Origin: Caballeronia arvi
GTDB taxonomy: Bacteria; Pseudomonadota; Gammaproteobacteria; Burkholderiales; Burkholderiaceae
Direction: 5' to 3'
Assembly: GCF_001544695.2 (NCBI RefSeq)
Contig: NZ_FCOM02000025.1
Span: 1 to 64,000, forward strand
DNA: 64,000 bases
Shown: positions 15,206 to 24,129 of the stretch, in pieces
Position numbering within the stretch: position 1 is the first letter of the stretch
Layout: the number at the start of each line of letters is the position of its first letter
Program-made: the position numbers and the translations under genes
Notes under the pieces: generated by a model
The model's input: only the letters and a program-made list of their open reading frames with translations
The model's database searches: none
What the model was told of the DNA's origin: nothing

Positions 15206-15859
15206 TCAGTTCTTCGTGCCGAAGAGCCGGTCGCCGGCATCGCCCAAGCCGGGGATGATATACGCATGGTCGTTCAGATGCGAATCGAGCGACGCGACGT
15301 AGAGTTTCACGTCCGGATGCGCATCCTGGAACACCTTCACGCCTTCGGGCGCGGCGACCAGCGCGACGAATACGATGTTCTCCGCGTGCACCTTGCGGCG
15401 CTTCATCACGTCGACGGCATGGACCGCCGAATAGCCCGTCGCGACCATCGGATCGCACAGGATGAAGACGCGCTCTTCCAGATCCGGGGGAAGGCGCACG
15501 AGATACTCGACCGGACGATGATCCTCCGCCCGGTACACGCCGATATGTCCGACGCGCGCCGACGGCACCAGATCGAGCAGGCCGTCCGACATGCCGATGC
15601 CCGCGCGCAGCACCGGCACGATCGCGAGCTTTTTGCCGGCGATCACGGGCGCGTCGATCTCGACGAGCGGCGTTTCCACGCGCTTGGTCGTGAGCGGCAG
15701 GTTGCGTGTGATCTCGTAGCCCATCAGCAGCGTGATTTCCCGCAGCAGCTCGCGGAACGTGCGCGTCGACGTGTCCTTGTCGCGCATGTGCGTGAGCTTG
15801 TGCTGGATCAGCGGGTGATCGAGGATGAAGAGATTGGGAAAGCGGCTGTCTTGTTTCAT
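15206..15859 (-). CDS. upp: Uracil phosphoribosyltransferase
   Basis: A 217-aa salvage enzyme that makes UMP from uracil and PRPP. Key stretches are LFILDHPLIQHKLTHMRDKDT near the N-terminus, VPVLRAGIGMSDGLLDLVPSA, the PRPP loop ILCDPMVATGYSA and the uracil-site region YIIPGLGDAGDRLFGT at the C-terminus. ATG 15859 fits the family start; the open frame upstream has no family similarity. The gene is alone between two intergenic gaps and has its own terminator. Confidence 0.95.
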   Translation of the reverse strand: MKQDSRFPNLFILDHPLIQHKLTHMRDKDTSTRTFRELLREITLLMGYEITRNLPLTTKRVETPLVEIDAPVIAGKKLAIVPVLRAGIGMSDGLLDLVPSARVGHIGVYRAEDHRPVEYLVRLPPDLEERVFILCDPMVATGYSAVHAVDVMKRRKVHAENIVFVALVAAPEGVKVFQDAHPDVKLYVASLDSHLNDHAYIIPGLGDAGDRLFGTKN

Positions 15860-16108
15860 GGGTCTCGCGCGCGCTGCGCGTCCTGCTCGTGTGATGGGCT
15901 GCCTTTCGCGCCTCGCCTGAGGCGAAGCGGACAGTGGCGACAGTTTACCCAAAAGCTCGCACGCGACCGTGAGGTCGGTGCGAGCGTTCGCGTCACACGA
16001 GAGTGTACGGCTTTGAGACCGACGCCACATGGCCCGCGATACGGCGTGAAAATGCTCTGGAACGACGAACGGCTGCCCGTCGTCCGCAAGCCGTGGCGAT
16101 AACGTCAC

Positions 16109-19100
16109 TCACCAGTTCAGCCCGTAGCCGGCGCCATACGTCTTGTTGCTGCCCGACATGCCGATGCCGAGCTTGATGACGCTGCTCGACGTGATGTGCG
16201 CGCTGGCGCCGAACGCCATGCCCGACTGGCCCGCGAATCGCCCGACGCCGAAACCGACGCTGATTCTCTTGCCCGGTTCGACCTGCGGCACCATGGTGAG
16301 CGCGGTTGCGGCTGCAACGCCTTGCCGCGCCATGGTGTCGGTCTGCTGCAGCGCCTGCTGTGTCTGGTTCAGTTGGGCGTTGAGCGAGTTGATCTGACCT
16401 TGCTGATTCGACAGCGACTTCGACACCGATGTCGACAGCCCATTCAACTGGTCGAGATTCACCGCGTCCGTGCCTTCCGTGCCCGGGGCCACGTTGATGA
16501 CTTGCCGCTGCGACGTCGGGCTGCCGACCGAGACGACGTTCGGGCGGCCGTCGTCGACCGAATTCACGCCGAGCGCAACCGAATTGGAGCCCGGCGAGAC
16601 CTGCGGATTGCCCGGCGCGGTTTTCATGTCCGCCGCAATGCCCGAGGGCGATCCGTTGCCGGAACCGATGGCCACGCTGAGCGAGCCGATCGCGATATTG
16701 CTGGCGTTGATGCTGGTGGACAAGGACGTGATGTTCGTCTCCGTCGAGGTGGACAGAGCGGCGATGGCGGTCGATGTCGACGTGGATACCGAATTGACGT
16801 TGTTGACCGTGACGGACAACCCGGTGGAGAGGGAATTGAAGGTCGATGACGTGGAAAGCGACAGTGCCGCGAGCTTGCTGTCGGTCGTCGACAGGCCGGT
16901 CGACAGCGAGGTGAGGCCGCTCGTGGTGGTGGTGGATACTGACGCGAGTGTGGCGTTGGTCTGGTACAGCTGGCTGCCGTTCACCGCGTCGGTGCTGGTG
17001 GCTGAAACCTGGCCGGCGGCGACATTGGTGATCTGCCGCGTGGCGCCGGGTGCGCCGACGCTGAACACACCGAAGGGCGTGCCGCCGGCGTACGGGCCGA
17101 AGTTCAGGCCGCCGACGCTCGACGACGTCACGGTGACCGGGGCGGACGTCGTCGCCCCGAAACCGATCGCGACGGAGCCGGCGACGTTCGCGACGGCGTT
17201 CGGTCCGATCGCAACCGTATTCGGCGCGCTCGCAATGCTGTCCGCGCCTGCCGGCGGGTCGGTATGGAAGAACTGGATACCGTTGGCGTTGATGTTATCG
17301 ATCGCCTCCCCGATGGAGTTCACCGTGCTGGTCGTGCCGTTTGCGTTGTATGTGACGAACGAGGGCGGCGTGATCGTGCCGGTGGCGGCGTTGTAGGTGG
17401 CGCCCGCGCCGAGCGCGGCGGCGGTGCTGCTGCCCAGATTCTGCGTCGTTATCGTGATCGAGCTGATGCCCGTCGAGAGCGAACTGACGCTGGTTGCGGT
17501 GGACGTGGACAGTGCAGTGAGGCTGCTGTTCGTCGTGGAGAGGCCGGTCGAGATCGAGGTGACGGTCGTGGAAATCGACGCGACGCCGCTGTTGGTCGTC
17601 GAGAGTCCGGTCGACAGCGAGTTGACGCTGGTTGCGGTGGAGGTGGACAGTGTGCTGAGGCTGTTGTTTGTCGTGGAGAGCCCGGTAGAGAGCGAGGTTA
17701 CGCTGGTTGAAATCGATGCGACACCGCTGTTGGTACTCGAGAGTCCTGTCGACAGCGAGTTGACGCTTGTGGCGGTGGAGGTGGACAGCGTGCTGAGGCT
17801 GATGTTCGTCGTGGAGAGTCCGGTGGAGAGCGAGTTGACGCTGGTGGCGGTGGATGTGGACAGTGTGCTGAGGCTGTCGTTTGTCGTGGAGAGTCCGGTG
17901 GAGAGCGAGCTTACGTTCGTCGACACCGATGCAACGCTGGTGGAAATCGATGCGACACCGCTGTTGGTAGTCGAAAGACCGGTGGAAAGCGAACCGACGC
18001 TGGTTGCGGTGGATGTGGACAGAGTGCTGAGGCTGTCGTTAGTCGTAGAAAGTCCTGAGGAGAGCGAGCTTACGTTCGTCGACACGGACGCGACGCCGGT
18101 GGAAATCGATGCGACACCGCTGTTGGTAGTCGAAAGTCCAGTCGAAAGTGAGCCGACGCTGGTTGCGGTGGAGGTGGACAAGGTGCTGAGGCTGTCGTTA
18201 GTCGTGGAGAGTCCGGTGGACAGCGAAGTTACGTTCGTCGACACGGACGCGACACTGGTGGAAATCGATGCGACACCGCTGTTGGTAGTCGAAAGTCCAG
18301 TCGAAAGTGAGCCGACGCTGGTTGCGGTGGAGGTGGACAAGGTGCTGAGGCTGTCGTTAGTCGTGGAGAGTCCGGTGGACAGCGAAGTTACGTTCGTCGA
18401 CACGGACGCGACACTGGTGGAAATCGATGCGACACCGCTGTTGGTAGTCGAAAGTCCAGTCGAAAGTGAGCCGACGCTGGTTGCGGTGGAGGTGGACAAG
18501 GTGCTGAGGCGGTCGTTAGTCGTGGAGAGTCCGGTGGACAGCGAAGTTACGTTCGTCGACACGGATGCAACGCTGGTGGAAATCGAAGCGACACCGCTGT
18601 TGGTAGTCGAGAGTCCAGTCGAAAGTGAGCCGACGCTGGCATCGACATTGGTCGAAAGGGACGCGAGACCGCTGTTAGTGGTGCTCAGTCCGGTGGATAC
18701 CGAAGTGGAAAGCGTGGCGACGTTGCTGTCGGTCGTGGAAAGCCCGGTGGAAATCGATGCGACGCCGCTGTTGGTGCTCGAAAGTCCGGTCGACAGCGAA
18801 CTGACGCTGGTTGCGGTGGATGTGGACAGCGTGCTGAGGCTGTTGTTAGTTGTAGAAAGTCCTGTGGAGAGCGAGACTACGTTCGTCGATACGGATGCGA
18901 CGCTAGTGGAAATCGACGCGACGCCGCTGTTGGTAGTCGAGAGCCCGGTCGAGAGGGAGCCGACGCTGGCATCGACATTGGTCGAAAGAGATGCGAGACC
19001 GCTGTTGGTGGTGCTCAGCCCGGTGGATACCGAAGTGGAAAGCGTGGCGACGTTGCTGTCGGTCGTGGAGAGCCCGGTGGAAAGCGACGCGACGCCGCTG

Positions 19101-19747
19101 TTGGTCGTCGAGAGCCCGGTCGAAAGCGAACTGACGCTGGCATCGACGCTGGTGGAAAGAGACGTCAGACCGCTGTTGGTCGTGCTCAGTCCCGTCGACG
19201 CCGATGTGGACACCGAGAACAACTGTTGCCCCGTGACCGCCTGCTTCGAGACGTTCGTGATGCTGCCGTTGGCCAGGCCGTCCAGCGTCAGGCCTCCCGT
19301 GCCGGGCGAAAACGTGGCCGTTACGCCATTCATGGTGAAGTAGATCCGGCTCGTGGTTCCGTCGACGACCAATGACGTGCCGGAGGCGGCGGCCAGCCAG
19401 ATGGCGTTGTCCGCTGTGTAACTGGCGCCGGCTGGCCAGCCGCCTCCGGGCGCTCCGCACACGAGGGTGGGGCTCCAATCCCCCCCGGCGGCGCCGGAGG
19501 AAGTGGATGAACCGCTTGTATTGCAAATCCCTCCCGCATAGGCAACGCCACCAAGCATGCCGGCGCCCGACATGACGGCGACGAAAACGAGCCATGCCGT
19601 TTTGTTGGCCGGAAATGACAGCGACCGCGAAGCCTGAAGACACGCCGTGACCGCGTGGGTTGCCGCTTTTTTCGAAGTCGCATGCTCGCTGACGACAACG
19701 TACAGTCCGGTCGACTGGTTTCGCACCACCTTAAATATCCTGTTCAT
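16109..19747 (-). CDS. Trimeric autotransporter adhesin with Ser/Thr repeat stalk
   Basis: A 1212-aa surface adhesin of the YadA/type Vc family. Residues 1-24 are an ESPR extended signal (MNRIFKVVRNQSTGLYVVVSE), with a hydrophobic signal core near 50-70. Residues about 170-790 are a long stalk built from variants of LSTGLSTTNSGVASIST. A short head/neck module (SVAIGFGA, ITNVAAGQV, TDAVNGSQLY) follows near 860-930, then more stalk, a second neck (QVINVAPGTEGTDAVNLDQL), a coiled coil and the C-terminal YadA anchor ending in GAGYGLNW. A strong GGAGG ribosome site precedes ATG 19747. The stalk DNA contains a 159-bp tandem array. Confidence 0.92.
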   Translation of the reverse strand: MNRIFKVVRNQSTGLYVVVSEHATSKKAATHAVTACLQASRSLSFPANKTAWLVFVAVMSGAGMLGGVAYAGGICNTSGSSTSSGAAGGDWSPTLVCGAPGGGWPAGASYTADNAIWLAAASGTSLVVDGTTSRIYFTMNGVTATFSPGTGGLTLDGLANGSITNVSKQAVTGQQLFSVSTSASTGLSTTNSGLTSLSTSVDASVSSLSTGLSTTNSGVASLSTGLSTTDSNVATLSTSVSTGLSTTNSGLASLSTNVDASVGSLSTGLSTTNSGVASISTSVASVSTNVVSLSTGLSTTNNSLSTLSTSTATSVSSLSTGLSSTNSGVASISTGLSTTDSNVATLSTSVSTGLSTTNSGLASLSTNVDASVGSLSTGLSTTNSGVASISTSVASVSTNVTSLSTGLSTTNDRLSTLSTSTATSVGSLSTGLSTTNSGVASISTSVASVSTNVTSLSTGLSTTNDSLSTLSTSTATSVGSLSTGLSTTNSGVASISTSVASVSTNVTSLSTGLSTTNDSLSTLSTSTATSVGSLSTGLSTTNSGVASISTGVASVSTNVSSLSSGLSTTNDSLSTLSTSTATSVGSLSTGLSTTNSGVASISTSVASVSTNVSSLSTGLSTTNDSLSTLSTSTATSVNSLSTGLSTTNISLSTLSTSTATSVNSLSTGLSSTNSGVASISTSVTSLSTGLSTTNNSLSTLSTSTATSVNSLSTGLSTTNSGVASISTTVTSISTGLSTTNSSLTALSTSTATSVSSLSTGISSITITTQNLGSSTAAALGAGATYNAATGTITPPSFVTYNANGTTSTVNSIGEAIDNINANGIQFFHTDPPAGADSIASAPNTVAIGPNAVANVAGSVAIGFGATTSAPVTVTSSSVGGLNFGPYAGGTPFGVFSVGAPGATRQITNVAAGQVSATSTDAVNGSQLYQTNATLASVSTTTTSGLTSLSTGLSTTDSKLAALSLSTSSTFNSLSTGLSVTVNNVNSVSTSTSTAIAALSTSTETNITSLSTSINASNIAIGSLSVAIGSGNGSPSGIAADMKTAPGNPQVSPGSNSVALGVNSVDDGRPNVVSVGSPTSQRQVINVAPGTEGTDAVNLDQLNGLSTSVSKSLSNQQGQINSLNAQLNQTQQALQQTDTMARQGVAAATALTMVPQVEPGKRISVGFGVGRFAGQSGMAFGASAHITSSSVIKLGIGMSGSNKTYGAGYGLNW
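17963..18757 (-). repeat. 159-bp tandem repeat array in the adhesin stalk
   Basis: The same sequence block recurs with a period of exactly 159 bases (53 codons), with marked positions at 17963, 18122, 18281, 18440 and 18599. The middle copies are nearly identical, while the outer copies are diverged. The period is a multiple of three, so copy loss or gain would keep the frame and change stalk length. The end coordinate is approximate. Confidence 0.85.
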
Positions 19748-20425
19748 GATTATTCCCTCCTTACAGCAACACGCGTGAAAACGCGAACCAGAACGAGAAA
19801 GATCGATAAATTCGGATCACGAAATAATTTAGTGATGCCTGCACGATAGGCGCAGCGATTGACGCCGGGCACTTACACGCTGAGCGAGTAATTACGATTC
19901 TTCGAAACTGTGATTGCTTTGATTGGAGCAGGCGCGGTCTGATCTGATTGCAGCAGCGGAAATGGCGGAGATTATTTCTTCAGGCAAAGCAGCCTCCACG
20001 TCGGCCGCGCAGGAGCGGAACAGATTCAGGCGTCGAATTAAGAACTGCACGTCTTATTTCTCACGATTTTGCGAAATGCTGTGGCGGCTGTTCGACAGCG
20101 AAACAAGTCGGTCCGGACACTTCCTCTTGATTCGAATCGAATTGAACGGGTCATCCCAACCCCGTGGACATTGCACGCAAGTAAATCGATCAATAGGTTA
20201 AGGGGCAACCGTTATCAAGCCGATTTCGGTAATGCCGCTGTGCAGATCGAGCAGTGCCGGGAAAATGGACATCGGCTCTCATCTGGCGCGCCGCGCGGTC
20301 CGAAGCATGAAGCAGGGTGGAGCGGCTAGAATCGTGGGAGCCAGACACGAACAAGCCCGAGGCGCTCGAAGCGGAGCGTGCCGGCCAGAATCACCGATCC
20401 ACGACGAATGACAGGGAGATGAAGA
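19748..20425. other. Gene-free region between the adhesin and the SDR gene
   Basis: This 678-base region between two divergent genes has lower GC than its flanks in the part nearest the adhesin. It must carry the adhesin promoter on the minus strand and the SDR promoter on the plus strand. Short open frames here lack protein character and ribosome sites. I see no terminator, repeat or RNA gene. Confidence 0.5.
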
Positions 20426-21205
20426 ATGGACATGGGAATCGCGGGGCGCACGGCGCTGGTATGTGCGGCGAGCAAAGGGCTCGGACGCGGCTGCGCGGAA
20501 GCGCTCGCCGCCGAAGGCGTGAATCTGGTGATCACCGCGCGCACCGCTGAAACGCTCGAAGCGACCGCAGCGCACATTCGCGCGCAATACGGCGTGGACG
20601 TGAAAACGGTCGCCGGCGACATCACCACGCCCGAAGGCCACGCCGCCGCGCTCGCTGCGTGCCCGTCGCCTGACATTCTCGTCAACAACGCGGGCGGCCC
20701 GCCGCCGGGCGACTTCCGCACCTTCACGCACGACATGTGGATCAAGGCGCTCGAAGGCAACATGCTCACGCCGATCGAACTCATGAAAGCGACCATCGAC
20801 GGGATGATCGAGCGCGGCTACGGACGCATCGTGAACATCACGAGCTCATCGGTGAAGGCGCCGATCGACGTGCTCGGGCTGTCCAACGGCGCGCGTTCGG
20901 GGCTGACCGGCTTCGTCGCGGGCGTCGCGCGCAAGGTCGCGGCGACTGGCGTCACCATCAACAATCTGCTGCCGGGCTCGTTCGACACCGACCGCATCGC
21001 CGTGACGCTCGAAGCGCAGGCGAAGGCGCAAAACCTGCCGATCGACGAAGTGCGCAAGCGCCGCGCAGAGAGTCTGCCTGCCGGACGCTTCGGCACATCG
21101 GAGGAATTCGGCAAGGCGTGCGCGTTCCTCTGTAGCGTGCATGCCGGCTATATCACCGGACAGAACCTGCTGATCGACGGCGGCGCTTATCCCGGCACTT
21201 ACTGA
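20426..21205 (+). CDS. SDR-like oxidoreductase with altered catalytic site
   Basis: A 259-aa Rossmann-fold protein of the short-chain dehydrogenase/reductase superfamily. The cofactor loop is CAASKGLGRG rather than the classical TGxxxGxG, the NNAGG motif is present (LVNNAGGPP), and the catalytic Ser lies in NITSSS. Where YxxxK is expected the sequence reads SNGAR, so the Tyr is missing and Lys is replaced by Arg. A known subgroup resembling 3-oxoacyl-ACP reductase shares this change. Substrate is unknown. A GGGAG ribosome site precedes ATG 20426; an in-frame ATG six bases on is possible. Confidence 0.85.
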   Translation: MDMGIAGRTALVCAASKGLGRGCAEALAAEGVNLVITARTAETLEATAAHIRAQYGVDVKTVAGDITTPEGHAAALAACPSPDILVNNAGGPPPGDFRTFTHDMWIKALEGNMLTPIELMKATIDGMIERGYGRIVNITSSSVKAPIDVLGLSNGARSGLTGFVAGVARKVAATGVTINNLLPGSFDTDRIAVTLEAQAKAQNLPIDEVRKRRAESLPAGRFGTSEEFGKACAFLCSVHAGYITGQNLLIDGGAYPGTY

Positions 21206-21218
21206 TAAAGGCGCAAAC

Positions 21219-21608
21219 ATGACCACACGCGTCGCGCTGATCGCGCACGACATGAAGAAGGACGACATCGTCACGCTCGCGGGCGAGTTCGTCGATACGC
21301 TCGCGCAATGCGACCTCGTCGCGACGGGCACGACCGGCGGGCGCATCGCTGCGGCGCACGGTCTGGACGTCGAGCGCAAGCTGTCCGGCCCGTACGGCGG
21401 CGACCTGCAGATCGGCGCGGAACTGGCGGAAGGCCGCGTGCATATCGTGATCTTCCTACGCGACCCGATGACCCCGCAGCCGCACGAGCCCGACATCAAC
21501 GCGCTCGTGCGCGCCTGCGACGTGCATAACGTGCCGTGCGCGACGAACATCGCGACGGCGCGCATGATCCTCGACGACTTGCGCCTGCGCTTCGCGCGGG
21601 CGTCATGA
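21219..21608 (+). CDS. mgsA: Methylglyoxal synthase
   Basis: A 129-aa enzyme that converts dihydroxyacetone phosphate to methylglyoxal, a bypass of lower glycolysis. Motifs ALIAHDMKKDD, VATGTTGGRI, GPYGGDLQIGA and DPMTPQPHEPDINALVR cover the phosphate site and the catalytic Asp residues. The protein is somewhat shorter than the E. coli enzyme but complete. It lies 13 bases after the SDR gene and probably shares its transcript. Confidence 0.92.
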   Translation: MTTRVALIAHDMKKDDIVTLAGEFVDTLAQCDLVATGTTGGRIAAAHGLDVERKLSGPYGGDLQIGAELAEGRVHIVIFLRDPMTPQPHEPDINALVRACDVHNVPCATNIATARMILDDLRLRFARAS

Positions 21609-21642
21609 GCACAGAACGAGCACGAACAAGGAGAACGAGACG

Positions 21643-22617
21643 ATGACCAAGGCAATCCGATTCGACAAGGCAGGCGGCCCGGAAGTCATGAAGTGGGTCG
21701 ATGTGGACGTGGGCACGCCGGGCAAGGGCGAGATCCGCGTGAAGCATCACGCGGTCGGGCTCAATTTCATCGACGTGTATTTCCGCACCGGCCTCTATCC
21801 GATGCCGCTGCCCGGCGGTCTCGGCATGGAAGCCGCGGGCGAAGTGACGGCGGTCGGCGAGGGCGTCACGCAGTTCAAGCCGGGCGATCGCGTTGCGTAT
21901 GCATCGCGTCCGCCGGGCGCCTATGCGCAAGAACGCGTGATGTCGGCGGATTACGTCGTCGAGCTGCCGGATTCAATCGGCTTCGAGGACGCCGCGTCGA
22001 TCATGCTGCAAGGCCTCACCGCGCAGTATTTGCTGCGGCGGACGTATCGCGTGAAGGCGGGCGACACCGTGCTGATCCACGCGGCGGCGGGCGGCGTCGG
22101 AATGATCGCGTGCCAGTGGGCGAAGGCGCTGGGCGCGACGGTCATCGGCACCGTCGGCTCGGACGAGAAAGCCGAGCTCGCGAAGGCCCACGGCTGCGAT
22201 CACCCGATCGTCTACACGCGCGAGAATTTCACCCAACGCGTGCGCGAGATCACCAACGGCGCGGGCGTGCCGGTGGTCTACGACTCGATCGGCAAGGACA
22301 CGTACATCGCGTCACTCGATTGCCTCGCGCCGCTCGGGCTTTTCGTGAGCTTCGGCAATTCGTCGGGACCGCTGCCGCCGCTGGATTCGTCGGAGCTTGC
22401 CGGACGCGGCTCGCTGTATTTCACGCGGCCGACGCTCTTTAGCTATATCGCCAAACGCAGCGATCTCGATCTGATGGCGGCCGAACTCTTCGAGGTCGTG
22501 TCGTCGGGCAAGGTGAAGACGAACGTGCGCCAGCGCTATGCACTCGCGGATGCGGCGCGCGCGCACGAAGAGCTCGAAGCGCGCAAGACGACCGGTTCGA
22601 CGATTCTTCTGCCGTGA
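21643..22617 (+). CDS. Quinone oxidoreductase (zeta-crystallin type)
   Basis: A 324-aa NADPH-dependent reductase of the medium-chain superfamily. An N-terminal GroES-like domain (GLNFIDVYFRTGLYPMPLPGGLGMEAAGEV) is followed by a Rossmann domain with HAAAGGVGMIACQWAKALGA and a conserved C-terminal LEARKTTGSTILLP. No zinc ligands are present, as expected for quinone reductases. Length equals E. coli Qor. A GGAGA ribosome site lies before ATG 21643. It is the third gene of a plus-strand run. Confidence 0.92.
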   Translation: MTKAIRFDKAGGPEVMKWVDVDVGTPGKGEIRVKHHAVGLNFIDVYFRTGLYPMPLPGGLGMEAAGEVTAVGEGVTQFKPGDRVAYASRPPGAYAQERVMSADYVVELPDSIGFEDAASIMLQGLTAQYLLRRTYRVKAGDTVLIHAAAGGVGMIACQWAKALGATVIGTVGSDEKAELAKAHGCDHPIVYTRENFTQRVREITNGAGVPVVYDSIGKDTYIASLDCLAPLGLFVSFGNSSGPLPPLDSSELAGRGSLYFTRPTLFSYIAKRSDLDLMAAELFEVVSSGKVKTNVRQRYALADAARAHEELEARKTTGSTILLP

Positions 22618-22648
22618 TGCGAACCCGAGCCGCACGGACGGTCATCCG

Positions 22649-23347
22649 ATGAGCGAGCCGTCCGCAACCGTCGTTCTGATCGAAGACGAGAAACAGATAC
22701 GCCGCTTCGTGCGCGTGTCGCTCGAAGGGCAGGGCATGACCGTCCACGAGGCGGAAACGGGGCAGAAGGGTCTCGTCGAGGCGGCGACGCGCAAGCCCGA
22801 TCTCGTGATCGTCGATCTCGGCCTGCCCGACACCGACGGCATCGACGTGATTCGCGAGTTGCGCGGGTGGACCGAGTTGCCGATCATCGTGTTGTCGGCG
22901 CGCACCCAGGAAGAGGAGAAAGTCGCCGCGCTCGATGCCGGCGCCGACGATTACCTCACGAAACCCTTCGGCGTCTCCGAACTGATGGCGCGAATTCGCG
23001 CACATCTGCGGCGGCGCAATCAGGCGTCGGGGAGCGAGACGCCGGTCGTGACGTTCGGCGATGTGACCGTCGATCTCGCGCTGCGCCTCGTTACGAAGAA
23101 CGGCGAGAACGTGCATCTGACGCCGATCGAATACCGGCTGCTGTCGACGCTCGTGCGTCACGCGGGCCGCGTGCTCACGCATCGGCAATTGCTGGTCGAA
23201 GTGTGGGGGCCGTCGCATGTCGAGAGTCCGCATTACCTGCGCATCTACATGGCGCATCTGCGCCAGAAGCTCGAACGCGATCCCGCGCAGCCCGAGCATA
23301 TCGTGACGGAAACGGGCGTCGGCTACAGGCTCGTCGGTGCAGCGTGA
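22649..23347 (+). CDS. kdpE: KdpE-like response regulator
   Basis: A 232-aa OmpR-type regulator. The receiver domain (1-118) has the acidic pair IEDE, the phospho-acceptor Asp in VIVDLGLPD and the KPF motif (LTKPF). A winged-helix DNA-binding domain follows (LTPIEYRLLSTLVRHAGRVLTHRQLLVEVWG, then YLRIYMAHLRQKLE). The sequence is closest to KdpE, which controls the KdpFABC potassium pump, but no kdpFABC or kdpD lies in the window. ATG 22649 follows the qor stop by 31 bases. Its 3' end overlaps the convergent gene at 23323 by 25 bases. Confidence 0.85.
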   Translation: MSEPSATVVLIEDEKQIRRFVRVSLEGQGMTVHEAETGQKGLVEAATRKPDLVIVDLGLPDTDGIDVIRELRGWTELPIIVLSARTQEEEKVAALDAGADDYLTKPFGVSELMARIRAHLRRRNQASGSETPVVTFGDVTVDLALRLVTKNGENVHLTPIEYRLLSTLVRHAGRVLTHRQLLVEVWGPSHVESPHYLRIYMAHLRQKLERDPAQPEHIVTETGVGYRLVGAA

Positions 23348-24027
23348 TGTGTGGCGTGAGCCGCTTCGTGCGCATGTGGGTGCGATAGCGCGCTCAGCAC
23401 GATATCGATGGGCGCTTCTCCGCCGACGAACGCGATCAGCCGGTTCTTTATGCCGCGCGTCACGCAGCGCACCGCGATACACGCGACATCGTCGCGCGCG
23501 ACATCCGGCTTGTGCATCGTGAGTTCGTTCGCGAGCGCGATGGCGCCATGCGCGGGCTCGTCCGACAGCGGGCCGGGCCGCAGAATAGCGTAGGGCACGC
23601 CGCGTTGCGTGACGTAGGCATCGGCTTCGCGCTTCATCCGCGAATAATGGCGAAACGCGAAGCCGCTCTTCGCCGGATCGAACGCCGACAGCGCGCTCAC
23701 CACGACGAGCTGCTGCACGCGCCGGCGCTTCGCGTAATCGGCGGTGCGCATGACCGCGTCGCGATCGATCGCGCGCTGCTCGTGCACGCCTTCGTTGTCC
23801 GCCGATCCGGCCGCGTAGATCACGTGCGTGATGTCGTCGAAGGCGTGGGAGAAGTCGTTGGTCAGATCGCCGAGCACGATCTCAGCGCCCATCGCCGCAA
23901 ATTCGCTCTTGTGCGCGGATTTACGCAGCATCGCGCGAAGGGGAATGGCTTCGTCGTGCAGGCGTGCGGCGATGAGGCGGCCCGTGCGGCCGTGCGCGCC
24001 GATCAGCAGAACCTTCAGCGTTTTCAT
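23323..24027 (-). CDS. NAD(P)-binding epimerase-like protein
   Basis: A 234-aa protein of the atypical SDR family (NAD(P)-binding, YwnB-like). The N-terminal LLIGAHGRTGRLIAARL is a classical nucleotide-binding loop, and the pattern HVIYAAGSA, VVVSAL and YAILRPGPL is typical of NmrA/YwnB-type sugar-epimerase relatives. The C-terminal 25 residues are His/Ala-rich and run past the kdpE stop on the other strand. Function is unknown; the protein may bind cofactor without being an enzyme. Confidence 0.85.
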   Translation of the reverse strand: MKTLKVLLIGAHGRTGRLIAARLHDEAIPLRAMLRKSAHKSEFAAMGAEIVLGDLTNDFSHAFDDITHVIYAAGSADNEGVHEQRAIDRDAVMRTADYAKRRRVQQLVVVSALSAFDPAKSGFAFRHYSRMKREADAYVTQRGVPYAILRPGPLSDEPAHGAIALANELTMHKPDVARDDVACIAVRCVTRGIKNRLIAFVGGEAPIDIVLSALSHPHAHEAAHATHHAAPTSL

Positions 24028-24129
24028 GCGCGGACACTCCTTCGCCGTGGGTTTCTATCGACAAAGTAGGTCATTTTTGCGCGGCGCGCTGCGGGACGCG
24101 TTTGCGCCCGCAGCATTTCTCTCATTCGC

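Noticed and set aside
17963..18757. CRISPR array
   Set aside because: The repeats are long, coding and in frame, with no short repeat and unique spacer pattern.
17397..19343. 648-codon plus-strand frame opposite the adhesin stalk
   Set aside because: It mirrors the repeats of the minus-strand adhesin and has no signal, motif or start signal of its own.
19655..19849. Small plus-strand gene across the adhesin start
   Set aside because: It overlaps the ESPR coding region on the other strand and has no ribosome site or protein character.
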